Below are positions 49,056 through 59,010 of a stretch of 64,000 nt of DNA, one piece after another (position 1 is the first letter of the stretch; each line of letters begins with the position of its first letter). Source of the DNA: Liolophura sinensis (Eukaryota > Mollusca > Polyplacophora > Chitonida > Chitonidae); NCBI RefSeq assembly GCF_032854445.1, contig NC_088302.1:34839191-34903190 (forward strand), in the 5' to 3' direction. The position numbers and the translations under genes were made by a program. The notes beneath the pieces are model-generated. The model made no database searches. It was not told the DNA's origin and worked only from the letters and a program-made list of their open reading frames with translations.

Positions 49056-49069
49056 TTCACATGTTTCAG

Positions 49070-50752
49070 ATTGTGACCCAGTTACTGGATGTAGGAGCAA
49101 AGTCCAATGAGGTAGATAATGATGGTCGCCACCCTCTGATTCTGGCTGCTCAAGAGGGACATGTCGCCGTGGTCGCCATTATGCTGGAGAGGGGAGCAGC
49201 CTTAGAGCATAGGTCACATGATGGAAAAACAGCCCTCAGGGTGGCCTGTTTAGAGGGACACAAAGATGTGGCACACCTTCTTATTTGTCAGGGTACAGAT
49301 GTCAATTACCAGGATGCTGATGGTCGATCGACTGTCTACGTCTTGGCTCTGGAAAACCGTAGCGTAATGGCTGGCTTTTTACTAGACAATGGTGCTGATG
49401 TGGAATGCGCTGATCTTGAAGGTCGCACTGCACTTCATGTGGCAGCCTGGCAAGGTCACTATGACACTGTGGAAGTTCTTCTGAATCACAGTGCCAATGT
49501 CAATGCCATGGATAACGACTGTAGAACCCCTCTTCAGTCAGCTGCCTGGCAAGGGCATGACAAAGTGGTAAAAGTTTTACTTGAGAAGGGTGCTGATGTC
49601 AACCATACCTGTAATCAGGGAGCTACAGCACTGTGTATAGCTGCTCAAGAGGGCCACGATGCTGTTGTCAGAGTTTTGTTGCAGTTCAACGCCAGCCCAA
49701 ACCATGCTGACCAGTTCGGGAGGACAGCCATGAGGGTTGCACTGAAAAGTGGACACACAGGAGTGGTGCGGCTTCTGGAGGAGTTTGGTGCTTCACCAGT
49801 CAACGGTGCAGGAAACCGAAAGAGCACCATTTCTAATTCCAGCAGCACCAGCGACACACGGCCGGCAATCACCCAACCGCCGAAGGCTAACGGGACTACA
49901 CCGGTGTCTCAGACTAATGGCAATGGCTTAACCAATGGACACGGTCAGCCACACAGTTCCCCATCAGACTCTCCTGAGTCTACGATTGACAGAAGGAAGT
50001 CATACCATTCGAACAACTCCTCCAAATCCTCGAGCAACCTGACCTCCTCTAACTCCTCTACGAACCAAAGTCTTTCCATGGCACAGTACACATCTGGAGA
50101 CTTAACCTTCACTCAGCAGTTACAGCAGTGCTCTATGCCTCGGAATCGTGTGCGACCCATAAGCAGGGTTCTCTCCCCTGTCAGCGAACCCCAAACCCCC
50201 GTGCAGTCCCCACCGACTTCCCCCATCTATGAGACTCAGAATCTAGGAGCCATGGCCAGGATTTCTCCAGACTCCCACATTAACATCCTTGCCCCAAACT
50301 CCCCAGTCAAATCTTACGGAACAAGAAAGGACAAAATTACAGCCACTATCAATATTTACACAAACCCTAACGCTGATTTGCTGAGTTCCATGGATGAGCC
50401 TATATGGCAGCTAAATCCACAGTTTGTAGCGGCGAATTCCAATTTAACAAAAATGGAACTGCAGAGAAAGGGCTCCTTGCCTGATCATCCTTCTCAAATG
50501 ATCATGGGACAGTCGTCGCTGGAAATGCGCTCCCCTGAGCTGAGGCGGAAGAGAAATGGCATAGTAACGAACCCGAATTACACAAAACCCCACTCTGTCA
50601 ATGGCTTCTCCAAACTCAACAGCAGTGAAAGGAGTGACAGAGCAGTAACCAATGGGAACAACTCTCAGTCCAAATCAGGGTCCACTCCACAAAAACATAA
50701 AGGACCCCCTCGACCTAATGGATTACCACTGAAGAAGGAGACTCCATTATGA
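49070..50752 (+). CDS. ANKRD50: ANKRD50 orthologue, last coding exon (residues 828-1387)
   Basis: The exon completes ankyrin repeat 10 (IVTQLLDVGAKSNEV), adds repeats 11 to 17 (843-1073) and encodes a 314-residue disordered tail rich in Ser, Pro, Thr and Asn. Repeat 13 (909-941) is atypical (STVYVLALENRSV in place of the TxLHxAAxxGH core), and repeat 16 begins CNQGATAL. The frame is continuous with the upstream exon (phase 0). An ATG at 49031 opens the same frame but lies before the acceptor, so it is not a start. The tail contains KRNGIVTNPNY (NPNY at 1328-1331, 50570-50581) and ends KKETPL, a class I PDZ ligand. From memory, vertebrate ANKRD50 keeps a similar TNPNY segment and C-terminus. 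In vertebrates the protein joins the SNX27-retromer-WASH assembly that returns nutrient transporters such as GLUT1 from endosomes to the plasma membrane. The 1,387-residue total is close to the roughly 1,430 of human ANKRD50. Confidence 0.93.
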   Translation: MVTQLLDVGAKSNEVDNDGRHPLILAAQEGHVAVVAIMLERGAALEHRSHDGKTALRVACLEGHKDVAHLLICQGTDVNYQDADGRSTVYVLALENRSVMAGFLLDNGADVECADLEGRTALHVAAWQGHYDTVEVLLNHSANVNAMDNDCRTPLQSAAWQGHDKVVKVLLEKGADVNHTCNQGATALCIAAQEGHDAVVRVLLQFNASPNHADQFGRTAMRVALKSGHTGVVRLLEEFGASPVNGAGNRKSTISNSSSTSDTRPAITQPPKANGTTPVSQTNGNGLTNGHGQPHSSPSDSPESTIDRRKSYHSNNSSKSSSNLTSSNSSTNQSLSMAQYTSGDLTFTQQLQQCSMPRNRVRPISRVLSPVSEPQTPVQSPPTSPIYETQNLGAMARISPDSHINILAPNSPVKSYGTRKDKITATINIYTNPNADLLSSMDEPIWQLNPQFVAANSNLTKMELQRKGSLPDHPSQMIMGQSSLEMRSPELRRKRNGIVTNPNYTKPHSVNGFSKLNSSERSDRAVTNGNNSQSKSGSTPQKHKGPPRPNGLPLKKETPL

Positions 50753-50758
50753 GTAAGT
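50750..50758 (+). promoter_or_regulatory. Stop codon directly abutting a consensus splice donor
   Basis: TGA (50750-50752) is followed with no gap by GTAAGT (50753-50758), a perfect match to the intron side of the donor consensus. The exon would then end with the last base of the stop codon and the 3' UTR would lie in a downstream exon. The exon side (TATGA|G) is less ideal, since it lacks a final G. Confidence 0.5.
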
Positions 50759-51474
50759 AAAGGCTCAGATAAACCTGGTTGGGAAGGGGGTGGGTGAGTT
50801 TAGAGGAAATCTAAGATCGGTGACGGGTTGTGAAATAATTGATGACATGAGATGGAGCTACATATAAAGGCTATATTGTCAATACTGAAGATAAGTTACA
50901 GTGTAGCCTATGGATGAGTTTTTACATGGTTAACTTTGACTCTCTGACAGCTTTTGGCTCCATGGCCAGCATGTTTTAGTCACATTTCCAGCCATCAGTG
51001 GAAATAGCGAGAGAAATTACCTATTGATTTTTGCCGTGGAAATTCCGATATTTTTTGGCAGTTCTCCAGCAGACAATGGGAGTTGGTTGTTGGGCCATAT
51101 AGTTGTCTTCTGATAAACGGATGTTATTTGCATGTTTCATGTCAGAAGACAGATCTCCGAAGTAATAAATAACAATTTTCATCATAAATAACAATTTGCA
51201 AAATAGACACACTTGATGCCAGAGTTTTAGACTTTCTGGTTTGGCTAGCTTTCTCCATGCTTTATTCCCCTGCCTGTATTTAATGGAGTGGTTAAAGTAT
51301 AGAATCACGTGGTGCTGATACCATCAAAAACCAAATATGAAACTTAGCTAACTAGATAATGATTGGAATGGTGCACATTTCTTTCCCTACATGTGCCTAT
51401 ATTTGTTTATTTACATGTGGTTTAACCTAGCTTTAAACATTATTTCGGTTATATTAGTTGTGTCCCATTGTAAA

Positions 51475-51590
51475 AGGCTCTGTTAATGCTGACGTATGTA
51501 GTGCTGCCTCACTGCAATACCATGCTGAAGACACCAGACATAACAACCCAACCAGGGTTATATAAACTAACAGTGGGCCTATGCCCTTAG
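51475..51590 (-). mobile_element. SINE central-domain fragment, reverse strand
   Basis: GTAGTGCTGCCTCACTGCAA, TACCATGCTGAAGACACCAG and ACATAACAACCCAACC form the reverse complement of the conserved central block of families B and C. Confidence 0.65.
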
Positions 51591-51794
51591 TTGAGTGTTA
51601 CTTAGCAAAAAAATAACCAAAATTTTTGTTTTGTCCCTTTTTTTGGTTAGAATTCCTAAAAAACTGATTCCTCACCAGCAGACCATACATTTTCTGAGAG
51701 GATTGGGTTATGCCCAACAAAATATTTTTTTCAAGGATGACCTGATCTTAGTACTCATCTGACATGATGATCAGCAAAACAGAATATGCCAAAA

Positions 51795-51970
51795 TACTCG
51801 TTGTCCAGTGTTAGTGCAAAAAATGTGACTGGCTGGGGCATCTTGTCTCATGTCTTCAGCATGGCGTCCTAGTGAGGCAGCACAATAAACATGTAGGCAT
51901 CGGAATGGGCCTGACACAAGAGGATGCTGTTGCGTGATATGGGCAAAGTTATGTTGAAAGCAGTGTTCTG
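51795..51970 (+). mobile_element. SINE fragment with conserved central domain
   Basis: CCAGTGTTAGTGCAAAAAAT, TGACTGGCTGGGGCATCTTG, TCTCATGTCTTCAGCATGGC and GTCCTAGTGAGGCAGCAC follow the order of the central block. The flanks (GGCATCGGAATGGGCC) differ from families B and C. The minus-strand frame across it is not a gene. Confidence 0.65.
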
Positions 51971-52179
51971 TAGCAGACAAGGGTAACAGACCAACGGTTA
52001 AGCTGCATCCAGTCCATGTCCTCCCATTGGTAAACAGATCTAAAAGAACAATAGGTTAGAATGCCTCTAGTGAACAGTAGACCTGGATCAATACTCTTTC
52101 GTATCTTGCTTGACTTTAGAGTTGGCAACCTTACTCCTTCTAGAAGGAGTGCTCAGAATAAAGGGATAAGCCAAGTACT

Positions 52180-52290
52180 GATGGAGCCATTGTCGGTATG
52201 GGTATAGAATCACAGGACTTCTTGTCTGGTGTTTTTAATGTGATGTTTTATAACCATGCTGGTATTGGAACTGGCCTGCTGCTGGGGGAC
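52180..52290 (+). mobile_element. Diverged SINE central-domain remnant
   Basis: TTGTCTGGTGTTTTTAATGT followed by GATGTTTTATAACCATGC recalls the central block, but the GAGGCAGCAC part is lost. Low similarity. Confidence 0.3.
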
Positions 52291-53775
52291 ATTGTTGTGA
52301 TACAATGAAATTATGTGGAATTTAAAGCGACATTAAAACCTTCATTAAGCTGACAATTCTCTAGAATAAGAGAGCATGAAGACATCACAGGGGGGAATGG
52401 CATACCCACTGACCTTTGAACAAATTACTCACATAAAAATGCATTTGAAAAAACAGGTCCATATTTGTGATCTGATTATAGATCCATTAATTCCTAAACT
52501 GGATTGAACCAGACAGAACGGGTTTTCCATGGTGAAACCAAGTGTTAAGCTCTCTAACTAAAACTCCAACATGTCTTTTTATAAAAATTTGACAGAAAAG
52601 GATCAGCGAAAGTTCAAAGAACCTTTGCTGCTTATAAGAAATACAGTAATCCTCCGGAACTCTGAAATGGATAGTTTCCAGGGTATCACACAAAAAAATA
52701 ATGTGTTCCTGGTGTTCTTTTTCTTAGAAGATAATGATGCTGTCTATGAAAAAAAATGTCTCTGTAAATGAAAACAAAAAAAAAATGTCTAAGCCATCTT
52801 TAGAAATTACACATCAAAGAAACATTCATTGTTTGGAAGTTGTGGTGGAGTATTCTCTGAGGTCCTACATTTGTGTGTATTTCAATGAAGACAGCCATGA
52901 GTTTTTCAGGAAATACGCTAGTATTGGAAACACATTCATGCATTGTATAAACTATATGTACGCTAGCACAACCCTTAAGTTAATTTGCAAATTCTAGCTT
53001 TTGCTGTATTATAAAAACTGATGGTGCAGAGCTAAGTGCATACTGACAGATACCATCTACGTGCATTTTGGCGTCCATATATAGTTATGATACTCCACAT
53101 CTATATTCAACCTGGAGAACTGGCTACTAATTGCTGACTATATTGGTCTTCTGGATCAGTATTACGTAATGTTTCATTGCTTGCGGTCATTCGAGATTTC
53201 GCCATGACTCGCAGCTGAAGCTTCATCAGTTTCCATTTGTCTTGCTTAACCTAACTTATAGCTATAAAAGGCAGCATCTAGGCAGCAGTTGTCATGACAA
53301 CGAGCATGTGAGAACAATAAATTGTATATATTTATGGCACAAAGTTTGCGTAAGACCAGTGCATAACACATAGTTGACATTGAAGTGATTTAATTGGCTG
53401 TTCAGCATTAATTGTCTTCTGGGTTTATAAAAGTTTCATGTCTTTGATTTTTAATGATTGTAAATTTTGTTTATGTATGTGTATATAAGCCATTGGCAAT
53501 GGTTAAATTCGTTCTTCAGTAAATATATAGATAAAGGTCTATGGAACCATATGTATAAGGAATGATGCTGAGAGCGTGTACATTAAGTAGGAGAATAGAC
53601 CTTGCGGACCATCAACATGCATTTCATCAATCATAAGCAGTATTGTTGCAAATAGGTCAATCTTTCTGTGATGCCATGACATCATAGTTGCTTTCATCAG
53701 GGATGGAATGAAAAGTAATGTTGTCACAAAAAGGGGCGGTGGGACATCTTATGTACTGGATCCATTCATTGAATT

Positions 53776-53925
53776 CAGTCTCTAGTCCACCGTTGCTCAA
53801 GACTTTAAGCCTACAACCTTGGTATTGTCCCTCTTTGACATCTTCTTTAGAGACACATGTAGGTCAAGTTATGTGGTGTTTTAAGCATGTGTTTTAGTGA
53901 GGCAGCATTAGAAACCTATGACTTG
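53776..53925 (+). mobile_element. SINE-derived segment with central domain
   Basis: GTTATGTGGTGTTTTAAGCA, TGTGTTTTAGTGAGGCAGCA matches the central block. The preceding 45 bp (CAGTCTCTAGTCCACCGTTG, CTCAAGACTTTAAGCCTACA) recur at 54304-54344, so the two loci share a longer unit. Confidence 0.5.
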
Positions 53926-54255
53926 CTTGCTGCATGAAGCTTCCATGGTGATGTAATTAAAATATGAACCAAAACCGACAAAAGGTCACAAACGAATAAT
54001 AAAACACCATTTGAACAAAGTCAAAAATGTACCAAAATTTAAGTTAGGCTCTCATCCTAAAATCGTCTAAATACAAAGCAAATGGCATGAACGGTAGTCA
54101 AAACAAAATCTAATTGTGAGCTTAACTACATGTACCTTTGAACATACCTTGTAACATCAAATGTTCAAAGTTAGCATGGCTAAAACATATTGCCATGGCT
54201 TTCAAAGCAGTTACCATTGTTCACTGAAGATGAAGTTGCTCTTCAACCTTTTAAG

Positions 54256-54402
54256 GCTTGGTAATGTTTTTTTTTTTATGTCGGACTTTTCATACCTTCT
54301 ATTCAGTCTCTAGTCCACTGTTGCTCAAGACTTTAAGCCTACAAAGTCTTGAGCAAGGCTTGGTAATGTTTTTTTTTTTTTTTGTCGGACTTTTCATACC
54401 TT
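54256..54402 (+). repeat. Direct duplication flanking a 14-bp stem hairpin
   Basis: AAGGCTTGGTAATG followed by a T run and GTCGGACTTTTCATACCTTC occurs at about 54253-54299 and again at 54355-54402. Between them, 54321-54334 (TTGCTCAAGACTTT) is a perfect inverted repeat of 54343-54356 (AAAGTCTTGAGCAA) with an 8-base loop. Confidence 0.85.
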
Positions 54403-55050
54403 CTCTGACATGTACTAGTATTCTGTCTCAAACTTCGTTTACTTTGGGGTTTGTTTTTAACATTTTCGTTTTTGGCCATATGATAATGTCTCTGATTTTT
54501 CATATCTTTTTTGTACATGTATTTAATATGCTGGTATATTTGGGTTTGTACAATTATTACGGTAGATGATACCTAGATTGCCAATTTTAAAGTTTTATGC
54601 CTAACTGGACTTGGGATTGAACTCGTGCCTCATGTATAGGAAGCATATAGTATAACCATTCAAAATTGGATACTTTAATCATACCAACCTAGGAACAATT
54701 GACAAATTTTTTTTAGCTCTCTGTACCCACTTCATTTAAAAGCTACAGTGTTGTTGACACATGGCAATTCTGTCCTGAAACAAAAAGTTTGGGCCTTGTC
54801 AAGATACTGTTTGGTTCAGGACATTTTTTGTGTCCTTCTGCTTATTTGCTTATTTCCAGGCTTGAAATGTTGTGTTGATTTCTTTTTGTCTAGAAAATCC
54901 TCAGGAACTTTTCCTGTGTATTAATTAAATACACAGATGTGCATTTGGAAATTGCTTCTGATTTGAAAATAGTTAAAATAGCTTGTATTAAGATAGCATG
55001 TTGTGTTTTATGGAGAAAACTGACCATTGCCTGTGTTTTGTTTGTTTCAG

Positions 55051-55476
55051 GAATGGATAGAAACCTTTTAAAAATCCAGCAGTGATCGAGGAGAAATGGG
55101 GGCTTACTTGAAAATGAACCAAGCTTAGTCTGGGTACCCAACCTTGTCTTTCACACTGATTGGGCAGAGATTCCTGTCTTTTGGACCACATTTCATATGT
55201 CACCGTGCTACAACCAGATATTTGGAATCTCAAGGATGAACTCGGAACTCTCATCAGTGTTTAAATTTTGCGTCAGTCAGGAAAAATAACTTTGTGCCAA
55301 ACACTTTTCAACTCCTGTGTCAGGATATTTCTGGCATCCAGGGCCATGGGGTTGGGGTGAGGGGATTTGTACATTATCTGTGTTAAGCTGTGGGTACTAT
55401 TTCTGAGAGGTCAGTAGTGGTCCCCCAGCATTTCAACCAGCATCTCCTGCCTAACTGTAGATGACTCATGCTGTTA

Positions 55477-55519
<43 letters not shown>

Positions 55520-55740
55520 GATGTATATAGGCTGCACTTCTGCGCCAACTCCCTCCAGTGACCTCTGTGAAGGTCATATCCCTCCTTAACAGACATACCA
55601 CAACAACAACAACACAGAATCTCAGACACTGGATAATCTTCTTAACTGAAAAACAAAGACAGAAAGCTGTTTTTTTTTTTCATTGTTTGTTGTTGTTCTG
55701 CCTGATCAGGGAGCTTCAAAAGCAATAAAAGTAAGAGTAA
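55051..55740 (+). other. Candidate 3' UTR terminal exon of ANKRD50
   Basis: The exon would begin at GAATGGATAGAAACC, just after the strong acceptor ending at 55050, and could end near AATAAA at 55724-55729. Its downstream GU-rich element is weak, and an ATTAAA at 56685-56690 is an alternative signal. The segment contains a TA microsatellite (55479-55515). It has no coding role. Confidence 0.35.
55479..55515. repeat. (TA)n microsatellite
   Basis: About 37 bases of alternating TA, inside the proposed 3' UTR exon. The minus-strand frame with repeated YI across it is an artefact. Confidence 0.95.
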
Positions 55741-57773
55741 TTTAAACAATAAGAGTAATGTTGCTACTCAGAAAGGCTATGCTTGGAGACTCGGTGGCAT
55801 TTTTGAAAATGGCTTAATTTACTCCAAAAGCTCCAATTGACCAGAATTAATGAAACAGTTTTAAGGGAACCAAAATTTCAAATCATGCTGTATTGTTTTC
55901 ACATTTTTTATCGAACAATATTTCATTTTGTACCATACGTGATGTGATCTTTACCAGCCGGTAGATCCATTGGAGGCATAATGTGTCTGTAGTTTAAAGA
56001 CAACACAGTATAGCCACCAGCCAACTAAACTCGCAGCAGCAATTCTCGAGGGATAGGTCAATCAGGATTTATAAAATGTGTGCTAACCTTTATCAAGACA
56101 GACATAGTAACACACACAAATATATTTGTGGCAAAACGGCCGACAAGTCAATCAGGTTTCTAAGTTTTGCCCGGGACACTACTGGCACGGGTTCGGTATA
56201 CATATTGATTTTTATATGCATGTCTGTAGTTTGTTACTCGGAATGGCCAAGCTTTTGAGAGACGATGCTCTGGAGTCCTGTACTGTTACTAACAGACCAA
56301 TATAGTCAAATTGATTGATGGTGAATTTGGAAGGGTGCAGCGTGCTATTAACCCCTTTGATTATCCCCAGTGTCTGAGTTCAGCTATTACAACAGTCGTC
56401 CTTACGAGACTGTTGGAGCGCGGAGGGTACTGCCTGAATGTTAGGACATTACCAGGCATTAAGGGAATGATCTCAAGTGTGGTTATTACCCGGAATAGTT
56501 CTTGTTACTGATTGGCCAAAGGAACACACAACCACAGCTCAAATTCTGCGGTCCCTCATACAAGCTTTATTGTAAACTCCCATAATAATCCCAAGGATGC
56601 TGATACATGTAGTTTTATGTGGTAGATTGAAATTACTTCTTTTTTTTTTCCCCCTTTTGTATTAGCTGATACCAAAGTTTATCTATTAAACCCAAAACTT
56701 TTCAGTGACAGATTTATTGAAATTCTGGTACATGTAATTTGTTCACCATCTATGCATCATTACAAAAACATATGAAATATTAAAACATTTGACTCCTCTC
56801 CAAAGTTACTTATATCAAATTGTATAAAAAAAAATACAGCCTACTGTATAAATTATTGTACATACTATTATCTTAGGTATGTAGTGTTATATGAAGATTT
56901 TTATTGGACACGAGTGTGTGGCATGGTTTAATCTCGGACAACTTTGGCATGTCGTAGTGAACTGTTCTATTAATCTAATATCTCGCAAACAAGTCATAGT
57001 GCTGCAGTTGGATTATCAGTGTTTCTTCCTTACCAAAGTTATAATATATTCGAACTGGAGGATTGAAAGAACTGTCCCCCGCACCCCCCGACCCCCCAAG
57101 AAAACCTGGTCGTGCATATTAATTACTTGGTGTTGTATTGCAACATTGTATGTGTAACTTATAAATATACACAGCTTTGCCTACCTTGGCTCTTGTGTCA
57201 TTGAATTATTTTTAATAGGCATCATTTATGCCTGTTTGGACAACAAATTGTTCTTGTGCTTGTTATGATTGATTGATTGGTTGATTGATGTGATATTGAA
57301 ATAGTATCACACTGGATTTCATAGAAATGATTGATGGTCCCCTTTACTAATGGACAATTCACTGAACAAAAACAAAAGTATCTGAGTAAGAATTTCATCT
57401 ATGACAAACTCATTATGCCCGATTCTGAAACGTATGCAGCTCTCAGAAAGGTGTTTTCAGGTTTGTTTGCAAGGTAGGGATGATATCCTTGTAATGAAAC
57501 TTGCAATTGAAAAGTTTCTACTTTAAAGGGAATATTTTGGACATTTCTTTCTTTCTGCAAGAGCAGAGGGATAGTTTAGGACAAATACAGTGATTTCTGG
57601 AGCTGCACAAAGTACTGTTATTACCAAGAACTACTTTAGTCCCAGTAATAACGAGTCTAAATTTTCTTGTCCTGTTTTATTTTGTTTGTTTGGTTGTTTG
57701 TTTTACTAAACACTGCAACCAGATTCCAGCATCATAACAAAGTAAGTATAGTCTCTACAGACATGCACTTTTG
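55741..57773. other. Downstream region, no supported feature
   Basis: Unique AT-rich DNA with short chance frames (56076-56258, 56311-56511, 56891-57157). An ATTAAA hexamer is present at 56685. No second gene is evident. Confidence 0.5.
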
Positions 57774-57796
57774 GTGGGGGGGTGGGGGGGGGGGGG
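57774..57796 (+). repeat. Poly-G tract
   Basis: About 21 G with one or two T interruptions on the plus strand. Confidence 0.85.
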
Positions 57797-57974
57797 TTAA
57801 ATTCAGCTAAAATTACTATGCTAAAACATAGTACTTTATGTATTATAAAGGCCAGTAAAACTAAAAGTCAAATAATCCTCCAAAGGAATGTTTATCAGGA
57901 AACAACTTATTTTAATTTATGAGACCCTAAAATAGTTAACTTTGTAATTGGGCATTATGTACCCTGCTGCTTAT

Positions 57975-58180
57975 TGACTTGTTTGATCGGAGTTTTACGA
58001 CACAGTGAGTGTATTTCACTCACACGATGGTTGCCAACATAATGGTGGGAAGAAAGCAGACAGGGCCAAGGGAAACATCCCACTTGCAAAACTTCTCATG
58101 TACAAATGGAGAGGAAGCCAGCATGAGCTCACAGTGACCACATTAATGGTTTTTAAGAGGCTTCTCAGTCGTGCTGCTGA
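57975..58180 (-). mobile_element. SINE family A copy, reverse strand, diverged
   Basis: On the plus strand GACTTGTTTGATCGGAGTTT, CATAATGGTGGGAAGAAAGC, GAGAGGAAGCCAGCATGAGC and TCACAGTGACCACATTAATG form the reverse complement of family A from the tail through the B-box region, with a small deletion at the B box itself. The frame at 58005-58205 is SINE sequence. Confidence 0.7.
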
Positions 58181-58205
58181 AGATGGATCTTACTGTAAGA
58201 TCTGA

Positions 58206-58516
58206 CTGCTTTGGTGGCCTAACGGTTAGAGCATCCTCCTTGAAGTCGGGAGACCCCAGGATCAAACCCAGGTCGGGTCATACCAAAAACTTAAAAAATC
58301 GCACTTGCTGCTGCCTCGCTTGGTGCTCAGCACTCGGAGGTTAGAGCAAGGACTGGTTGGCCCGGTGTCACTACATTGTGACTGGGTGGGGTGTCATTGG
58401 TGTGAAACTTTGGCGGCATTGAAGACACAATATATGCACATACACATAATGACGCCTCGTAGTGACATGACTGAAAATTGTTATGCGATGTTAAACCCCA
58501 AGCGTACATACATACA
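58206..58516 (+). mobile_element. SINE family B, full-length copy with target-site duplication
   Basis: The head CTGCTTTGGTGGCCTAACGG, TTAGAGCATCC (A box) and GGATCAAACCCAGG (B box) is followed by GCTGCTGCCTCGCTTGGTGC, AGAGCAAGGACTGGTTGGCC, GGGTGGGGTGTCATTGGTGT, AAGACACAATATATGCACAT and a CATA-repeat end. The element is flanked by TACTGTAAGATCTGA (58191-58205) and TACTGTGAGATCTGA (58517-58531), 15-bp direct repeats with one difference. It is the reference copy for family B in this window. The tRNA fold is not intact. Confidence 0.9.
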
Positions 58517-58754
58517 TACTGTGAGATCTGAGAGGAGTGTTTAATTATCGGTGAAGTTATGATTAATCGATATGCAACTTGAAAGTTTCAGCAAGATAGG
58601 GAGTGCAAGACAAACTTGATCCTATTGTGTGCACACTGTTTTATACGACTAAAGCTTTAAGGTTATGTGGTTGAGCCCAGCTTTGACTGGCTTAACTGCA
58701 GGTTTAGGTCAAGGGATTTGTCAAGTACCTGGTAAAGAGCAGTGGTTTACTTAA

Positions 58755-59010
58755 TCTTCTTCCAAAAGAGAGTGAGTGCTTGGGGTTTAACATGGTACTT
58801 AACAATTTTTCAGTCATATGATGACAAAGGAATCCTTAGAGTGCATGCAATGTGCCTTCTTCTTGCAGGACGGATTTCAATCGCTCTTTTATCTAGTGCT
58901 GCTTCACTGAGACGCCTTATCAAAGGTAAGTAATGTGCCCCTCCCAAGCCATTATAATGATACGGGACAACCAGTCGTTGTACTATCCCCTTCATGCTGA
59001 ACGCCAAGCG
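58755..59010 (-). mobile_element. SINE family C, reverse strand
   Basis: On the plus strand GAGTGAGTGCTTGGGGTTTA, TTTTATCTAGTGCTGCTTCA, CTGAGACGCCTTATCAAAGG and TTCATGCTGAACGCCAAGCG form the reverse complement of the element at 60003. It shares the central block with family B but has a different middle (GGACGGATTTCAATCGCTCT) and a CTCACTC-type end. Frames through it on both strands are not genes. Confidence 0.8.

Larger units (their letters stand above)
11199..49069 (+). other. 37.9-kb phase-0 intron of ANKRD50
   Basis: The donor is AAAAAG|GTGAGT at 11198/11199. The acceptor ends at TTCACATGTTTCAG (49056-49069). Joining the flanking exons restores an uninterrupted ankyrin repeat (AAYEGHKK + IVTQLLDVGAKSNEV), which strongly supports both sites. 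The intron is AT-rich and contains at least ten tandem arrays or short duplications, SINE copies and microsatellites, listed separately. I found no open frame in it with a recognisable domain on either strand. Confidence 0.9.
50753..55050 (+). other. Inferred 3' UTR intron, or proximal 3' UTR if unspliced
   Basis: If the donor at 50753 is used, the best acceptor I see is TTTTGTTTGTTTCAG ending at 55050. If it is not used, a proximal AATAAA at 51164-51169 would give a 3' UTR of some 430 nt. The segment holds SINE-derived pieces and a duplicated hairpin, listed separately. The short frames in it have no recognisable domain. Confidence 0.4.

Noticed and set aside
49031-49069. ATG at 49031 as the start of a separate ankyrin protein
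   Set aside because: The 13 codons before 49070 end at a splice acceptor (TTTCAG), do not continue the ankyrin pattern, and the frame joins the upstream exon perfectly at 49070.
58810-59007. 65-codon minus-strand frame and overlapping plus-strand frame
   Set aside because: Both lie within a family C SINE copy.
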